A program made the translations under genes and the position numbers. A stretch of 64,000 bases of DNA, taken from assembly GCA_019751815.1 (NCBI GenBank), contig JAIEMW010000004.1, positions 787,933 through 851,932 on the forward strand, given 5' to 3'. Below are positions 17,634 to 26,391 of the stretch, in pieces (position 1 is the first letter of the stretch; each line of letters begins with the position of its first letter). Source of the DNA: Cyanobacteriota bacterium. GTDB lineage: Bacteria; Cyanobacteriota; Vampirovibrionia; Vampirovibrionales; Vampirovibrionaceae. The notes beneath the pieces were generated by a model. The model was given only the letters and a program-made list of their open reading frames with translations, ran no database searches and was not told where the DNA came from.

Positions 17634-20396
17634 TTAAGGGGTGGTTTTGCCCGTAGGGGCTTTTTGAGAGTTTTGTGAGACCGTGGTAGGTGCAACCAAC
17701 GACAGAATTGAGGGTTTGCTTAAGTACTGGCGGGCCACGGATTGTAAATCTTTGGCAGTTACCTTTTGAGCCAGTGTACTGAAGCGGTTATCAAACTCAT
17801 AGCCAAGTCCCAGGAGTTCATATAGGGCAAGGTAGCCCGCTTGGCTTTCATTGGTCTCATGGGCAAGCGCAAAAGTTCCTGTTAGTTTGTCTTTGGCTTC
17901 TTGAAGCTCTTGTGCCGGCACCGGTTCCGTCTGCAGCCGCTTGATTTCCTGGTCAAACTTGACCAAAACCCGGGCCTGGTTCTTGGGATCGGTACCCAAA
18001 AACATCGTAAAACTGCCCTTATCCTTTCGGGTAGAAAAACTACTGGAGACGGTGTAGGCCAGGCCTTCTTTTTCGCGGATATCTGTAAATAAGCGAGAGC
18101 TGAGCCCACTGCCCAGAAGAGAATTGAGCACACGGAAAGACATGGCGTCTTTGGAATGAGAATCTGGACCGAGCCATCCCTTGGCAATCCAAGTGGCAGA
18201 TTGATTGGGTTTGCTGGCCTCAATGTCCTTGCTTTTCGCGATGGGGGTGACAGGATCCCCTCCCTCTAAGGGGCTTTGCTTAAGCTGAGATTGGGCGTTA
18301 AGTGTCGCGGGAAAGCTGCTTTCAAAAATCCTGAAAATTGTCTCTGGTGAAACATTTCCAACAACACTGACTATCATGTTGTTGGGCACAACCGTGTCTT
18401 GAACAAAGTGCTTGACGTAATCCTGATTCAACAGGCTGAGATGCGATAGCACACGGCTGCCCACATTCCCGTAGGGATGAGTGGGGTACAGTGCCATCGA
18501 GAGATTCTCAATCGCGATGGTAGACGGGCTATCATGACTGGCTGTAATCGCCTGTCTGAGGGTTTCTTTCTCTTGTGCTACATCGGATTCTCGCAGAGCA
18601 GGGTGTGTTAAGACATCTGCCATCAGCATGAAGAGTTCAGGAAAATCTTCTTTAACGGATTGTGCCGTCACTTCAAGAGATTCAGGTCTGGCTGCAACGC
18701 TCAGTTGCATGCCTTTTGCTTCTAGAGCTTCGTGTAGCGCCTCTGTACTGAGTGTTTGAGTCCCTTTCATTAGGACTTGCGCCGTTAAAGAAGCCACTCC
18801 GGGGACGGGCTCTGCCAATTGACCCCCACGAATGAGGAGTTTTACCGCAACAGTGTCTGTCTCAGGCCGTGTTTTGACGATAACCGTCATGCCGTTTTGC
18901 AGCACACGCTTTTGAATGGGACTGTGGGCTACGGCTTCTGGTGCCGTGGGTGTCGTTTTAGACAGTTTGCAGGGGCAGGCTTTGCCTTCGTTTAGGGCAA
19001 TCAGAGAAGCTTTTAAGGCGCTGGCATCAAGCGCACTGCCTTTAGGGACTAGGAGCGTGACGACAGAATGTGGCCAGTTGAGATATTTATTGAGCGCCGC
19101 TTGAACATCAGCCAGAGAGACTTTTTGGATATTTGAGACATAGTCCGTATAATCGCTCAATTTACCAATGGTTACGTTGTAACCTATATTTTCGGCAACA
19201 CCTTCGGTGCTTTCGTTGTTAAATACATAGTTTTTGATGGTCTGTGTCTTGATTTTATCCAACTCACCTTGGGTAATCCCTTTTTGCTTGAGCTCACTGA
19301 GCATGGTAAACAAAGAATAGGTAAGCTCGTCCAGCTTTTTGGGTTCTAGTTCTGCAAAAACATACAGTAGACCCGAGTATTTTTGAGTACCATTGCCTGC
19401 TGTAATACTGTTGACAATGTTCTTTTGTTCTTTTAGCGATTGATATAGCCGGCCACTGCGGCCACTCCCCAATGCCTGCATGGCAACATCTAAGGCGTAA
19501 GTGTCGCTTCGTTCTTCAATGGACGGTCCGAGAAAGGCCAGGCCATAATAGGCTTGAGTGATACTGGGGTCTTCCTGAATCACCACTTGGGGGGAGTCTG
19601 GAGCAATGGGTTTGCCAACAGGCACAGCATGGTAATGACTTGTGGCCGATTGCGGCACGGCAGAGGGTTTTGAAAAGGCTGCTTGAACCGCTTGAATGGT
19701 CTTTTCTGGATCGATATCCCCGACAATCACCGTGTGCATATGAGACGGCTGATACCAGGTGTGATAATAATCCAGAATATGATCCCGCGGGATACTAGCA
19801 ATATTGGATTTTGGCCCTAACGTATCCAGCGCATAAGGGTGGGTGCCGTAAAGGGTTTGGTTGAGACGCTGAAACAGTTTGCGAAAAGGGGTATCGTTGG
19901 CCCGGTTAATTTCTTCTTGCACCACGGCTCGTTCACGGTCTAGCTCATCGGGAGGAAAGGTGGAATTTAACAACATATCAGCATGGAGGGTGAGAGCATC
20001 CTGAAAAAACGGCGAAGCGGTTGTGATGTGGTAATGTGTAAAATCATCACTGGTCGCTGCGTTGAACTCAGCCCCTTTGGACTCGAGTAACCGGTTGATT
20101 TCAATAGCACTGTGGGAGGGTGTTCCTTTGAAGAGCAAGTGCTCTAGAAAGTGAGAGACCCCGTTAAACTCTTTGTCTTCGTTAACAGAGCCAGTTTGGA
20201 CCCATGTATCTATGGTGACAATCGGCTGGTCGTGGCGGACATCTAGATACAGATGTTGTCCGTTGGGCAATACCAAGGTCTTAATGTCAGACGCTGCCGC
20301 CCGGGCGTTTTGCTGCGCGCAGGAGAGGCAGATTAAAACCAGGATAAAAGCCATCAGTAGGGGAGACCAATGCCGTAAAATCTGCCGTGAAATCAC
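17634..20396 (-). CDS. Secreted M16-family zinc metallopeptidase, two-lobe
   Basis: A 920-residue protein with a hydrophobic signal segment (about residues 11-34) and two M16/insulinase-like halves. The first half has the inverted zinc motif HFLEH (H82, E85, H86) and a downstream ERAVVQEEINRA that supplies the third ligand. The second half (about 490-900) keeps the fold signatures but lacks HxxEH, as usual for the inactive lobe of fused M16 enzymes such as PqqL-type peptidases. The family degrades peptides inside a clamshell; here it would act outside the cytoplasm. It is followed directly by thrB, with no obvious functional link. Confidence 0.92.
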   Translation of the reverse strand: MISRQILRHWSPLLMAFILVLICLSCAQQNARAAASDIKTLVLPNGQHLYLDVRHDQPIVTIDTWVQTGSVNEDKEFNGVSHFLEHLLFKGTPSHSAIEINRLLESKGAEFNAATSDDFTHYHITTASPFFQDALTLHADMLLNSTFPPDELDRERAVVQEEINRANDTPFRKLFQRLNQTLYGTHPYALDTLGPKSNIASIPRDHILDYYHTWYQPSHMHTVIVGDIDPEKTIQAVQAAFSKPSAVPQSATSHYHAVPVGKPIAPDSPQVVIQEDPSITQAYYGLAFLGPSIEERSDTYALDVAMQALGSGRSGRLYQSLKEQKNIVNSITAGNGTQKYSGLLYVFAELEPKKLDELTYSLFTMLSELKQKGITQGELDKIKTQTIKNYVFNNESTEGVAENIGYNVTIGKLSDYTDYVSNIQKVSLADVQAALNKYLNWPHSVVTLLVPKGSALDASALKASLIALNEGKACPCKLSKTTPTAPEAVAHSPIQKRVLQNGMTVIVKTRPETDTVAVKLLIRGGQLAEPVPGVASLTAQVLMKGTQTLSTEALHEALEAKGMQLSVAARPESLEVTAQSVKEDFPELFMLMADVLTHPALRESDVAQEKETLRQAITASHDSPSTIAIENLSMALYPTHPYGNVGSRVLSHLSLLNQDYVKHFVQDTVVPNNMIVSVVGNVSPETIFRIFESSFPATLNAQSQLKQSPLEGGDPVTPIAKSKDIEASKPNQSATWIAKGWLGPDSHSKDAMSFRVLNSLLGSGLSSRLFTDIREKEGLAYTVSSSFSTRKDKGSFTMFLGTDPKNQARVLVKFDQEIKRLQTEPVPAQELQEAKDKLTGTFALAHETNESQAGYLALYELLGLGYEFDNRFSTLAQKVTAKDLQSVARQYLSKPSILSLVAPTTVSQNSQKAPTGKTTP

Positions 20397-20507
20397 AAAT
20401 AAACCTCCGTTGCACTGCCAAGTGCCTCTCTCTTAGAAAGAGGTTCATTATAGCAAGGGCAAGACCGGATAGAAACTTTACCAGAGCGAACTTATTCCGC
20501 GGGGTTT

Positions 20508-21110
20508 CTAGAGCTTGAGATAGCCCTTGATACCTTGAAACATCGCATTGAGAATGCCGAGATTAGACATCGGGTCAATGCCGCCGGCGGTCATATAGTG
20601 CTGCAGACGGGCCTGCCAATAAGGATAAATCTCGTCTTTGCGTAAATCCAGGACTTGTCCAATGGTGGCTAGTTGCGCCCAATCTAAGGGCATTGGCACA
20701 GCACCGCGCCACATATCCACAATGTCCACCCGCTGGGCTCGTGGAAACTTTTTGAGGAATTGCACATTGCTTAGGCCAAGCTCTGCTTGCCGGTCTTTTA
20801 AAAACTCAATACCTGCATCAGCCAAACGAGGCTCTTCGGGTGCTTTGTATTCTGGAAAGGAGGTGGGCTCAATGCCCATCACTACAGCAATACGCTCTAA
20901 GGTGGTAGTGCGAGTCGAAAAGGCGACATCCGGATCGATTAAACTATACACATACGAAAGGGTAACCCCGATCATTTCGGCAAAATCCTTTTTGTGGAGA
21001 TTGCTTTGCTCCAAAAAAGTGATGAGACGCTGGCTGCTGGCCTGCGCTTGCTTGTTTGGTGATGGTTTATCGAGCAGTGGATTTGTCTCGAACACGGTGG
21101 TAGAGACCAT
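20508..21110 (-). CDS. XRE-like regulator, one clear and one possible second HTH domain
   Basis: A 200-residue putative DNA-binding protein. The first half (about residues 25-82) is a clear Cro/CI-type helix-turn-helix with KKDFAEMIGVTLSYVYSLI and a following helix ERIAVVMGI. The second half (about 97-165) repeats the pattern more weakly: L-S-N-V-Q-F-L-K-K, then W-R-G-A-V-P-M-P and IGQVLDLRKDEIYPYW, and may be a second, divergent domain. No ligand-binding domain or membrane segment is visible. It is a lone gene; inverted repeats in its upstream region are possible binding sites for autoregulation. The targets are unknown. Confidence 0.75.
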   Translation of the reverse strand: MVSTTVFETNPLLDKPSPNKQAQASSQRLITFLEQSNLHKKDFAEMIGVTLSYVYSLIDPDVAFSTRTTTLERIAVVMGIEPTSFPEYKAPEEPRLADAGIEFLKDRQAELGLSNVQFLKKFPRAQRVDIVDMWRGAVPMPLDWAQLATIGQVLDLRKDEIYPYWQARLQHYMTAGGIDPMSNLGILNAMFQGIKGYLKL

Positions 21111-21419
21111 TTTTGTTTCCTCCCCCAGAGGTTTCTAATGCGAAATACGATTAACCCTAAAAAAAATGGATACTTAAATGCGAATCAGCTCATAACACAG
21201 ATAGAATCTGTCGCTATTTTATCCATGGACATCGTACTTTATCAAGTATGAATTAAAAACTGAGACAAGAATCGAAAAAAATAGCGGGTCAAAACGTCTA
21301 GAAATCGCTATCATAATATAAACAAATGTAAAAGTTACCCTTGTTTTACAGCGGTATAGAGAAACATCCGCTAAAATTGGAAAAAATGCCCAAATAACAA
21401 GGGAGATACCAGAAACACG
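21111..21419. other. AT-rich intergenic region with inverted repeats upstream of the XRE-like gene
   Basis: About 300 bases between divergent genes. CGCTATTTT (21212-21220) and AAAATAGCG (21278-21286) form a perfect 9-base inverted repeat. Between them, TACTT-TATC-AAGTA (21235-21248) is a short palindrome. These are plausible operators for the divergent regulator; no gene or RNA is evident. Confidence 0.4.
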
Positions 21420-21653
21420 ATGACCCAGCATCCTCCCCATCATCCTCTTGTCTCCCCAACATCAGAAACACTCTCTGATTCTGCACGGTCCCATCTTGTG
21501 TCGGCTGGCCCTAGCGGCGTAGAACTTGCATGGGGCAGTCCCCAGCAGCATGGATTCCAGATCCGAGCCAAGGGATTTACCTCAGACCAATTGAATGCCT
21601 TGGATACTCTGCTGAGTGAGGCCCATAAAACGGCAGAAGCCCGCTGGCCCTAG
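21420..21653 (+). CDS. Small hypothetical protein (77 aa)
   Basis: A short soluble protein of unknown function. The first 30 residues are His/Pro/Ser-rich and look disordered. The rest (GVELAWGSPQQHGFQIRAKG then a helix FTSDQLNALDTLLSEAHKTA, quoted as separate stretches) looks like a small folded unit. GGGAGA lies about twelve bases before the ATG. It sits 75 bases ahead of the lipoate enzyme gene on the same strand and may share its transcript. I do not recognise a family. Confidence 0.5.
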   Translation: MTQHPPHHPLVSPTSETLSDSARSHLVSAGPSGVELAWGSPQQHGFQIRAKGFTSDQLNALDTLLSEAHKTAEARWP

Positions 21654-21728
21654 TGAGTTTTATCTTCTATTCTTCTATTTTTCAGGTATTCTTCAGGCGA
21701 TGTTCCCTTGCGTTAAAATAGCGGAACT

Positions 21729-22532
21729 ATGACTCTTGATGTGTCTTTTGATGAGATGGTGCTCTCTCTATGGCGCCAAATACGGCCGCGCTGCATTCGC
21801 TTGATTGTCTTAGAATCTGGCGCTCAGTCCGGCGCTTACAATATGGCGCTGGATGAACAGCTACTGGAGTGGGCAAGAAGTAAGCCTCCAGATAGTCAGC
21901 AAACGTCTGGTTCGCCGGCAATTTTGATTGTCAGAACTTATCAGTGGGAAAAGCCCACACTCTCCTTGGGGGTCAATCAGTCTGACAAAGAGTTGCCTGC
22001 CCTGCTAAAACTGTATCAACCCATACAATCAGGCTCTGATCTGGAGGTGGTTCGCCGTCCAACCGGAGGGCGGGCGATTTTACATGGCGAGGATGTCTCT
22101 TTTTCTTTTATTACTAATATTCCCTTGGTATTAAAGTTGTCTTTGGCACAGAGTTACACACTGCTGACAGACTGGGTTCAGCAAGCCCTTGCTCAATGTG
22201 GGTTAGATGCATACAGCGGTATTACGCAGAACGAGCGGGAGTACTTGCGCTCTGCGATTTGTTTTGAAACCCATACGCCGTCTGATCTGGTGGAGAGGCA
22301 ATCGGGAATGAAAGTGGTTGGTTCTGCACAACTCAGGCGAGAGGGCGGTATTCTGCAGCACGGTGCGGCATTTCTAAACCCTTTTGGTATTCAGCCATGC
22401 CAGTTTTCACAAGCGCTGTTTTCAACCGTCCAGTCAGTCTTGGCGCAACAAGGGTTGCTGTTGAGTGATGCAAATAGCAATGGAAACGACTGTGAACAGT
22501 GGTTTGAGCCGGTCTCGCTCGCGCAAAAATAA
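21729..22532 (+). CDS. Lipoate-protein ligase / octanoyltransferase (LipM-like)
   Basis: A BPL/LPL-family enzyme that attaches octanoate or lipoate to the carrier lysine of 2-oxoacid dehydrogenases or GcvH. Visible signatures are RRPTGGRAILHGEDVSFSFI in the acyl/ATP pocket, a conserved lysine in KVVGSAQLR, and GGILQHGAAFL. A cysteine at residue 178 (SAICFE) falls where LipM octanoyltransferases carry their acyl-thioester cysteine, so LipM-type transfer is more likely than ATP-dependent ligation, but the sequence alone does not settle it. An ATG at 21756 is an alternative start. The gene converges on the HD-GYP-like gene with three bases between stops. Confidence 0.85.
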   Translation: MTLDVSFDEMVLSLWRQIRPRCIRLIVLESGAQSGAYNMALDEQLLEWARSKPPDSQQTSGSPAILIVRTYQWEKPTLSLGVNQSDKELPALLKLYQPIQSGSDLEVVRRPTGGRAILHGEDVSFSFITNIPLVLKLSLAQSYTLLTDWVQQALAQCGLDAYSGITQNEREYLRSAICFETHTPSDLVERQSGMKVVGSAQLRREGGILQHGAAFLNPFGIQPCQFSQALFSTVQSVLAQQGLLLSDANSNGNDCEQWFEPVSLAQK

Positions 22533-22535
22533 TCT

Positions 22536-23879
22536 CTAGAGTAAGAGCTCGGTCGGTATTTCTGAGAGCGCATTGACGACCGTGGGATCCCACAGGGTCC
22601 CGGCCTCTTTTTTCAGTGCAGCAACGGCGTCGTCATGGCTGATAGGGTTGTCTCGGTATGGCCGTGCTTGTGTCATGGCGTGATAAGCATCTGCCACTGC
22701 CAAAATACGAGAACCCAAGGGGATACTCTGCCCACTGAGACCTTCTGGAGAGCCTGATCCATCCCAGCGTTCTTTTTGATAATGCACATAAGGCACCACT
22801 TCGGAAAGAAAGTTAATCTGGACCAGTAAGCCGACTCCCACGTTCGGGTGGTTTCGCAGAGAATCCCATTCTTGTGGGGCCAAGGTTTCTTTTTTTGCCA
22901 GTACTTCAGAAGGGATATCAATTTTGCCTAGCGTGCCGACCAGGCCGGCGTAGTAAATCAAGTCACATGTTTTCTCATTCAGCCTCAGGTCAAAGGCAAG
23001 GGCCTGGGCTACATGTGCTACTTGCTTGGAATGCCCGCGCGTAAAGTGATTCCGTGCGTCAATGGCGCCACCCAGGGCTTCCACAAAGGCTTGTTGATGA
23101 CTGCCGAGATCGGCAATGCTTTCAGTAATTTGTGCTCGAAGGCTCCGAAGCTCCTCCAAAGAAGGGGTTTCCTTGCCAATTTGCGTTTGAGCCTGAGCCA
23201 CCAGTTGCTGTAAGCGGGTGGATGTGACAAAAACACGGGCCGTTGCATTGGCCAGTTCAATCAGCTCCGTGGAGAAGGGCTCGTTGCTGTAGCGTTCAAA
23301 GAGAATCAGACCCAGATATTTTGCCCCTTCCGCCATGGGGGCTGCAATCAGAGAGGTTGTTTTGTCCTGATGAATCTCGCTCAGTGGGGTCCAGAGGCCG
23401 CCATTTTCAGATTTGAGGTCTGTAAACACTTGGGCTTCGCTGTCGTGATAAACAGACCACAGTCGGTGGTTCTCTGGCAGTGGGAAGGACAAGTTCCACC
23501 GGGTCTTTGAAGAAAGCTCCACAGAAGATCCGGTTAATGAGAGACTGTCTGCACCAGAGTCTTTATGCATGGACTGAAAGATATGACAGGCGTCCACCTG
23601 AAACATTTTGGCCAGTGTGGCCGCAATGGAGTCATAAATAACAAACCCTTCGTCAGACTTAAAGCCCAGGATGCCCAGGGTTTTATCGATAGAATAAATC
23701 TGAATCAGCTCTTCAAGTTGACTGGTCAGCTTTTGGGGATCATCGCCGAGGCGACTGGCAATCTTGTTCAATAAATCGTCAGAAATAAAGGCATCGGCCA
23801 TAAAATCCCCAATATTCAGGGCGTAAATCGCCTCCAAGGGGTCTTTAGAATGCTCTAATGAAGAAGGGGTCGGATCCAA
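22536..23879 (-). CDS. GAF plus degenerate HD-GYP domain protein
   Basis: A 447-residue protein. Residues about 60-225 resemble a GAF sensor domain; 270-435 align clearly with an HD-GYP domain (HFTRGHSKQVAHVAQ, PSEVLAKKETL, HPNVGVGLL, ERWDGSGSPEGL, ILAVADAYHAMTQARPYR). The catalytic residues are largely gone: the HD pair is G315-T316 in LVGTLGKI, the paired histidines before ERWDG are Gln-Lys, and GYP is GSP. Active HD-GYP enzymes need these to bind metal and cleave cyclic-di-GMP, so this one is probably a non-catalytic sensor or binding protein. The TTG start is uncertain; an ATG at 23798 after GGGGA is a good alternative. Confidence 0.88.
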   Translation of the reverse strand: MDPTPSSLEHSKDPLEAIYALNIGDFMADAFISDDLLNKIASRLGDDPQKLTSQLEELIQIYSIDKTLGILGFKSDEGFVIYDSIAATLAKMFQVDACHIFQSMHKDSGADSLSLTGSSVELSSKTRWNLSFPLPENHRLWSVYHDSEAQVFTDLKSENGGLWTPLSEIHQDKTTSLIAAPMAEGAKYLGLILFERYSNEPFSTELIELANATARVFVTSTRLQQLVAQAQTQIGKETPSLEELRSLRAQITESIADLGSHQQAFVEALGGAIDARNHFTRGHSKQVAHVAQALAFDLRLNEKTCDLIYYAGLVGTLGKIDIPSEVLAKKETLAPQEWDSLRNHPNVGVGLLVQINFLSEVVPYVHYQKERWDGSGSPEGLSGQSIPLGSRILAVADAYHAMTQARPYRDNPISHDDAVAALKKEAGTLWDPTVVNALSEIPTELLL

Positions 23880-24132
23880 AATCGCGGTGCCTTTCTGCGT
23901 CTGAGAGAAATATCGTAATGAAAGAAGGGATTAAAGACAGGCTGACCGTCAGCATGAGAATCATTGAGGCATAACTGGGGAGGAATCACTGGGAAGCAGA
24001 ATCGAGCCCTTATCGGGTTGCTGCGGGGTGGTGCCTGCACGGGAATGATCGTCCACTCTCAGGCTGTGTATCGGTCGGGATACCCCTTCACTTTAGTAAA
24101 TTTCACCCAGGCTTGCAAGGAGTTATTCAATT

Positions 24133-24918
24133 TTACCCTTTGAGTTTTTCGACACTTAAGCCCAGTGGCAGCAACGCCGCAGCAAAAGTCTGTAGAGAAC
24201 CGTCAGAGGTATCGCCTGCCGGAGTATAGCCTGCTTTGTCGATAAAGCCGCTTATGGGAAGGTTTTGATAGGAAGCACTGGATAAACACTCATGGTAAAC
24301 GGATTTTTGCTGGACAATAAAGAGGGGCATGGGGTCTTTGTTGTCTCGAAATTCGTGACCCGGGTACTCTACGAGGTTATCTCGTTTGGGCTTTAGCAAA
24401 ATAAAGGGAGTTCCAGGTAGGTCCAGCCGCCTGAGACCGCGATAAGCTCGGTGGTAAACTTTTGGTAGCTCTGGGAGTGTTTGAGCCGCACTTTGATAGA
24501 TATTGCCCAGTATTTCGCCAAACGGGGGTTCTACTTTGGGAATTTCAATACTGTAGTGAGGGGCTTTCCAACTGGAGAGCCAGCCCCGCTGAAAGACCTG
24601 AAAGACCATCAAAGGGTAGCCCGGAATGAAATTTTCTTGTGCCAAGCGGATGGGATAGCCCTGGAAGGTGGTCTCCAAATTGCCCCCGCGAGAGATCCAG
24701 CTGAGTTGACCTGCGGCTTGCCCAAGACCGGAAATAATTCCACTCAATGAAGGGGCTTCGTGGCGGTTTCTGACCCGAATGCGGGCGCGTCTACCGGCAG
24801 AAATTGCCTCATCCAGTGGGCGCTTTCCGTCCAGCATGGGCAGTGGGTGGGGTTGACTTTCTGACTTCTGGAGAGAAGCCTGAAAGGGCGAATTAACAAT
24901 AATAGACAGTCCGCTCAT
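24133..24918 (-). CDS. Hypothetical protein (261 aa)
   Basis: I do not recognise this protein. It is soluble, Pro/Gly-rich, with no signal peptide or membrane segment. The region from about residue 60 to 200 alternates short beta-like stretches (LETTFQGYPIRLAQ, HYSIEIPKVEPPF, TPFILLKPKRDNLVEYPG) and may form a beta-rich domain; the N-terminal 50 and C-terminal 30 residues look less structured. About 250 bases without a gene separate it from the HD-GYP-like gene downstream. Unbroken length and normal codon use support a real gene. Confidence 0.65.
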   Translation of the reverse strand: MSGLSIIVNSPFQASLQKSESQPHPLPMLDGKRPLDEAISAGRRARIRVRNRHEAPSLSGIISGLGQAAGQLSWISRGGNLETTFQGYPIRLAQENFIPGYPLMVFQVFQRGWLSSWKAPHYSIEIPKVEPPFGEILGNIYQSAAQTLPELPKVYHRAYRGLRRLDLPGTPFILLKPKRDNLVEYPGHEFRDNKDPMPLFIVQQKSVYHECLSSASYQNLPISGFIDKAGYTPAGDTSDGSLQTFAAALLPLGLSVEKLKG

Positions 24919-25364
24919 ACCTTAGACCGCTTCCAAAAAAAGGAAATATTTGGTTGTGCCTCACTCAAAAATACAAACGCAAGATTGCATTTATAGCCAT
25001 AGAATACTTTATCCCGGGGCGATCACGCAAGGATTTAAAAAATTCACGCAAAAAACGAAGCCTCCAGAATGAACAAAGTCATCCTGAAGGCTTGATGGAT
25101 TCCCCCTCAACACACACAGGCATGACGGTTGGGCGTAGAAATGCGCCAGAGGCCATGACCAAGTGCATGTTTATTCGTAACCACACACAGACTACCGGGA
25201 TAAAACCCTGTTACTCAAAAGTGATGCGCCTGTGTAAAAACTTATTTTTATTGGGTTATGGGAGATAATGACTGGTCTTGGAATCACGGCTTAACAAAAC
25301 TTGCTGGGCTAACCGTGGTGGCCACTATGTTATTCTGGAAAAAAATAAGGCGAAAACAACCCTG
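24919..25364. other. Intergenic region between an unknown gene and the ABC exporter
   Basis: About 445 bases. A 104-codon open frame (24954-25268) has no ribosome-binding site and reads like non-coding sequence. The main feature is a long hairpin at 25058-25093 whose T-run lies on the minus strand, listed separately as a terminator. The ABC promoter should also lie here. Confidence 0.45.
25050..25093 (-). terminator. Terminator-like hairpin for an unidentified minus-strand transcript
   Basis: AAGCCT (25058-25063), CAG (25065-25067) and ATGA (25069-25072) pair with TCAT (25079-25082), CTG (25084-25086) and AGGCTT (25088-25093) with two mismatches. On the minus strand GTTTTTTG follows immediately; the plus-strand side has no T-run. 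No minus-strand gene enters it from the right, since the ABC genes are on the plus strand. Confidence 0.55.
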
Positions 25365-26390
25365 ATGCACGATATGACCAATCCAGCCATAGAAGTCAAA
25401 AGCCTGAGCAAATCCTTTGGGTCCCTTCACGCACTGCGTGGTATCTCCTTTAAGGTGACGGCCAATGGTGTGTTCTGCATCCTGGGGCCTAATGGGGCAG
25501 GAAAAACAACCCTAATCAGGATTCTCACCACCATCACCCGCCCTGATTCGGGTGAGGTCAAAATCTTTGGAGAGAACATTCAGACCCATGCTCTGGAAAT
25601 TAGGAACCGCATCGGTATTGTCGCCCAAGACAATCATTTTGATAACTATCTCTCCGTATGGGATAACCTGATGCTCCATGCCAAGCTCCACGGCTTGAGT
25701 GCCATGGCGGCAAAAAACCGTATTACAGAACTTTTAGAGAGTGTCGGCTTGCAGGGTAGAAGCCATAGTGTCCCAAACACGCTGTCTGGCGGGATGCAAC
25801 GCCGGGTGGCCTTAATACGAGCACTGATTCATCAGCCCGATTTGCTGTTTTTGGACGAACCCACCACGGGGTTGGATCCGCAAGCACGCCGAGAAATCTG
25901 GGACACCGTTGTCAGCATTAAGCATAAAACCACGGTGATACTGACCACACACTATATGGAAGAGGCCGATTTTCTGAGTGACTCGATTCTCATGATGCGA
26001 GAAGGTCAGGTGATTTTGTCCGGAACCTCCAGAGAACTCAAGAACCGGCTGGCTTCAGTGAATGAGTCTTTTGGGCATACACTGAATCAATACGAGGTGA
26101 TTTTGACTGAACCAAAAGCGCAACACTATATGGAAACCCTTCAGGCATTCTGTAGTAAAGGGGCAGCTGCAGAAGGGGCTAATTGCGACTGGTTGCAAGA
26201 TATTCGTGTGAGCGATCCGTTCCGTCTATCCTTGCGTGTTCGGGATCCAGAAGGACTCGTCCAACTGTACCAGGTGATTCCAGCTGGACTCATTCAATCG
26301 ATTGGTAAACTGCAACTGGATTTGGAAGACGTTTACTTGGCGGTAGCCAATAATGAATTGAGCGGGGAACTGAGCGGGGCTGGTCGCTAA
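25365..26390 (+). CDS. ABC-2 type exporter, ATP-binding protein
   Basis: The ATPase of a two-gene ABC exporter. Ordered motifs: Walker A GPNGAGKTT, Q-loop VAQDNHF, signature LSGGMQRR, Walker B LLFLDEPT, and H-loop TTHYMEEAD, all in the first 235 residues. A C-terminal extension of about 100 residues resembles the regulatory tail of DrrA/NodI-type ATPases. I place the start at the ATG at 25365 (or 25374), because recognisable homology begins at AIEVKSLSKSFG; the longer frame back to a TTG at 25278 adds residues without family character. The permease gene follows after one base. The substrate (drug, lipid or polysaccharide) cannot be told. Confidence 0.92.
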   Translation: MHDMTNPAIEVKSLSKSFGSLHALRGISFKVTANGVFCILGPNGAGKTTLIRILTTITRPDSGEVKIFGENIQTHALEIRNRIGIVAQDNHFDNYLSVWDNLMLHAKLHGLSAMAAKNRITELLESVGLQGRSHSVPNTLSGGMQRRVALIRALIHQPDLLFLDEPTTGLDPQARREIWDTVVSIKHKTTVILTTHYMEEADFLSDSILMMREGQVILSGTSRELKNRLASVNESFGHTLNQYEVILTEPKAQHYMETLQAFCSKGAAAEGANCDWLQDIRVSDPFRLSLRVRDPEGLVQLYQVIPAGLIQSIGKLQLDLEDVYLAVANNELSGELSGAGR

Positions 26391-26391
26391 T

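Noticed and set aside
20638..21138. A 166-codon plus-strand frame antisense to the XRE-like gene
   Set aside because: Entirely opposite a gene with a recognisable helix-turn-helix. The translation is rich in Ser/Arg/Cys and typical of antisense shadows.
24954..25268. A 104-codon plus-strand frame in the gap before the ABC exporter
   Set aside because: No ribosome-binding site, a basic low-quality translation, and it spans the strong hairpin at 25058-25093.
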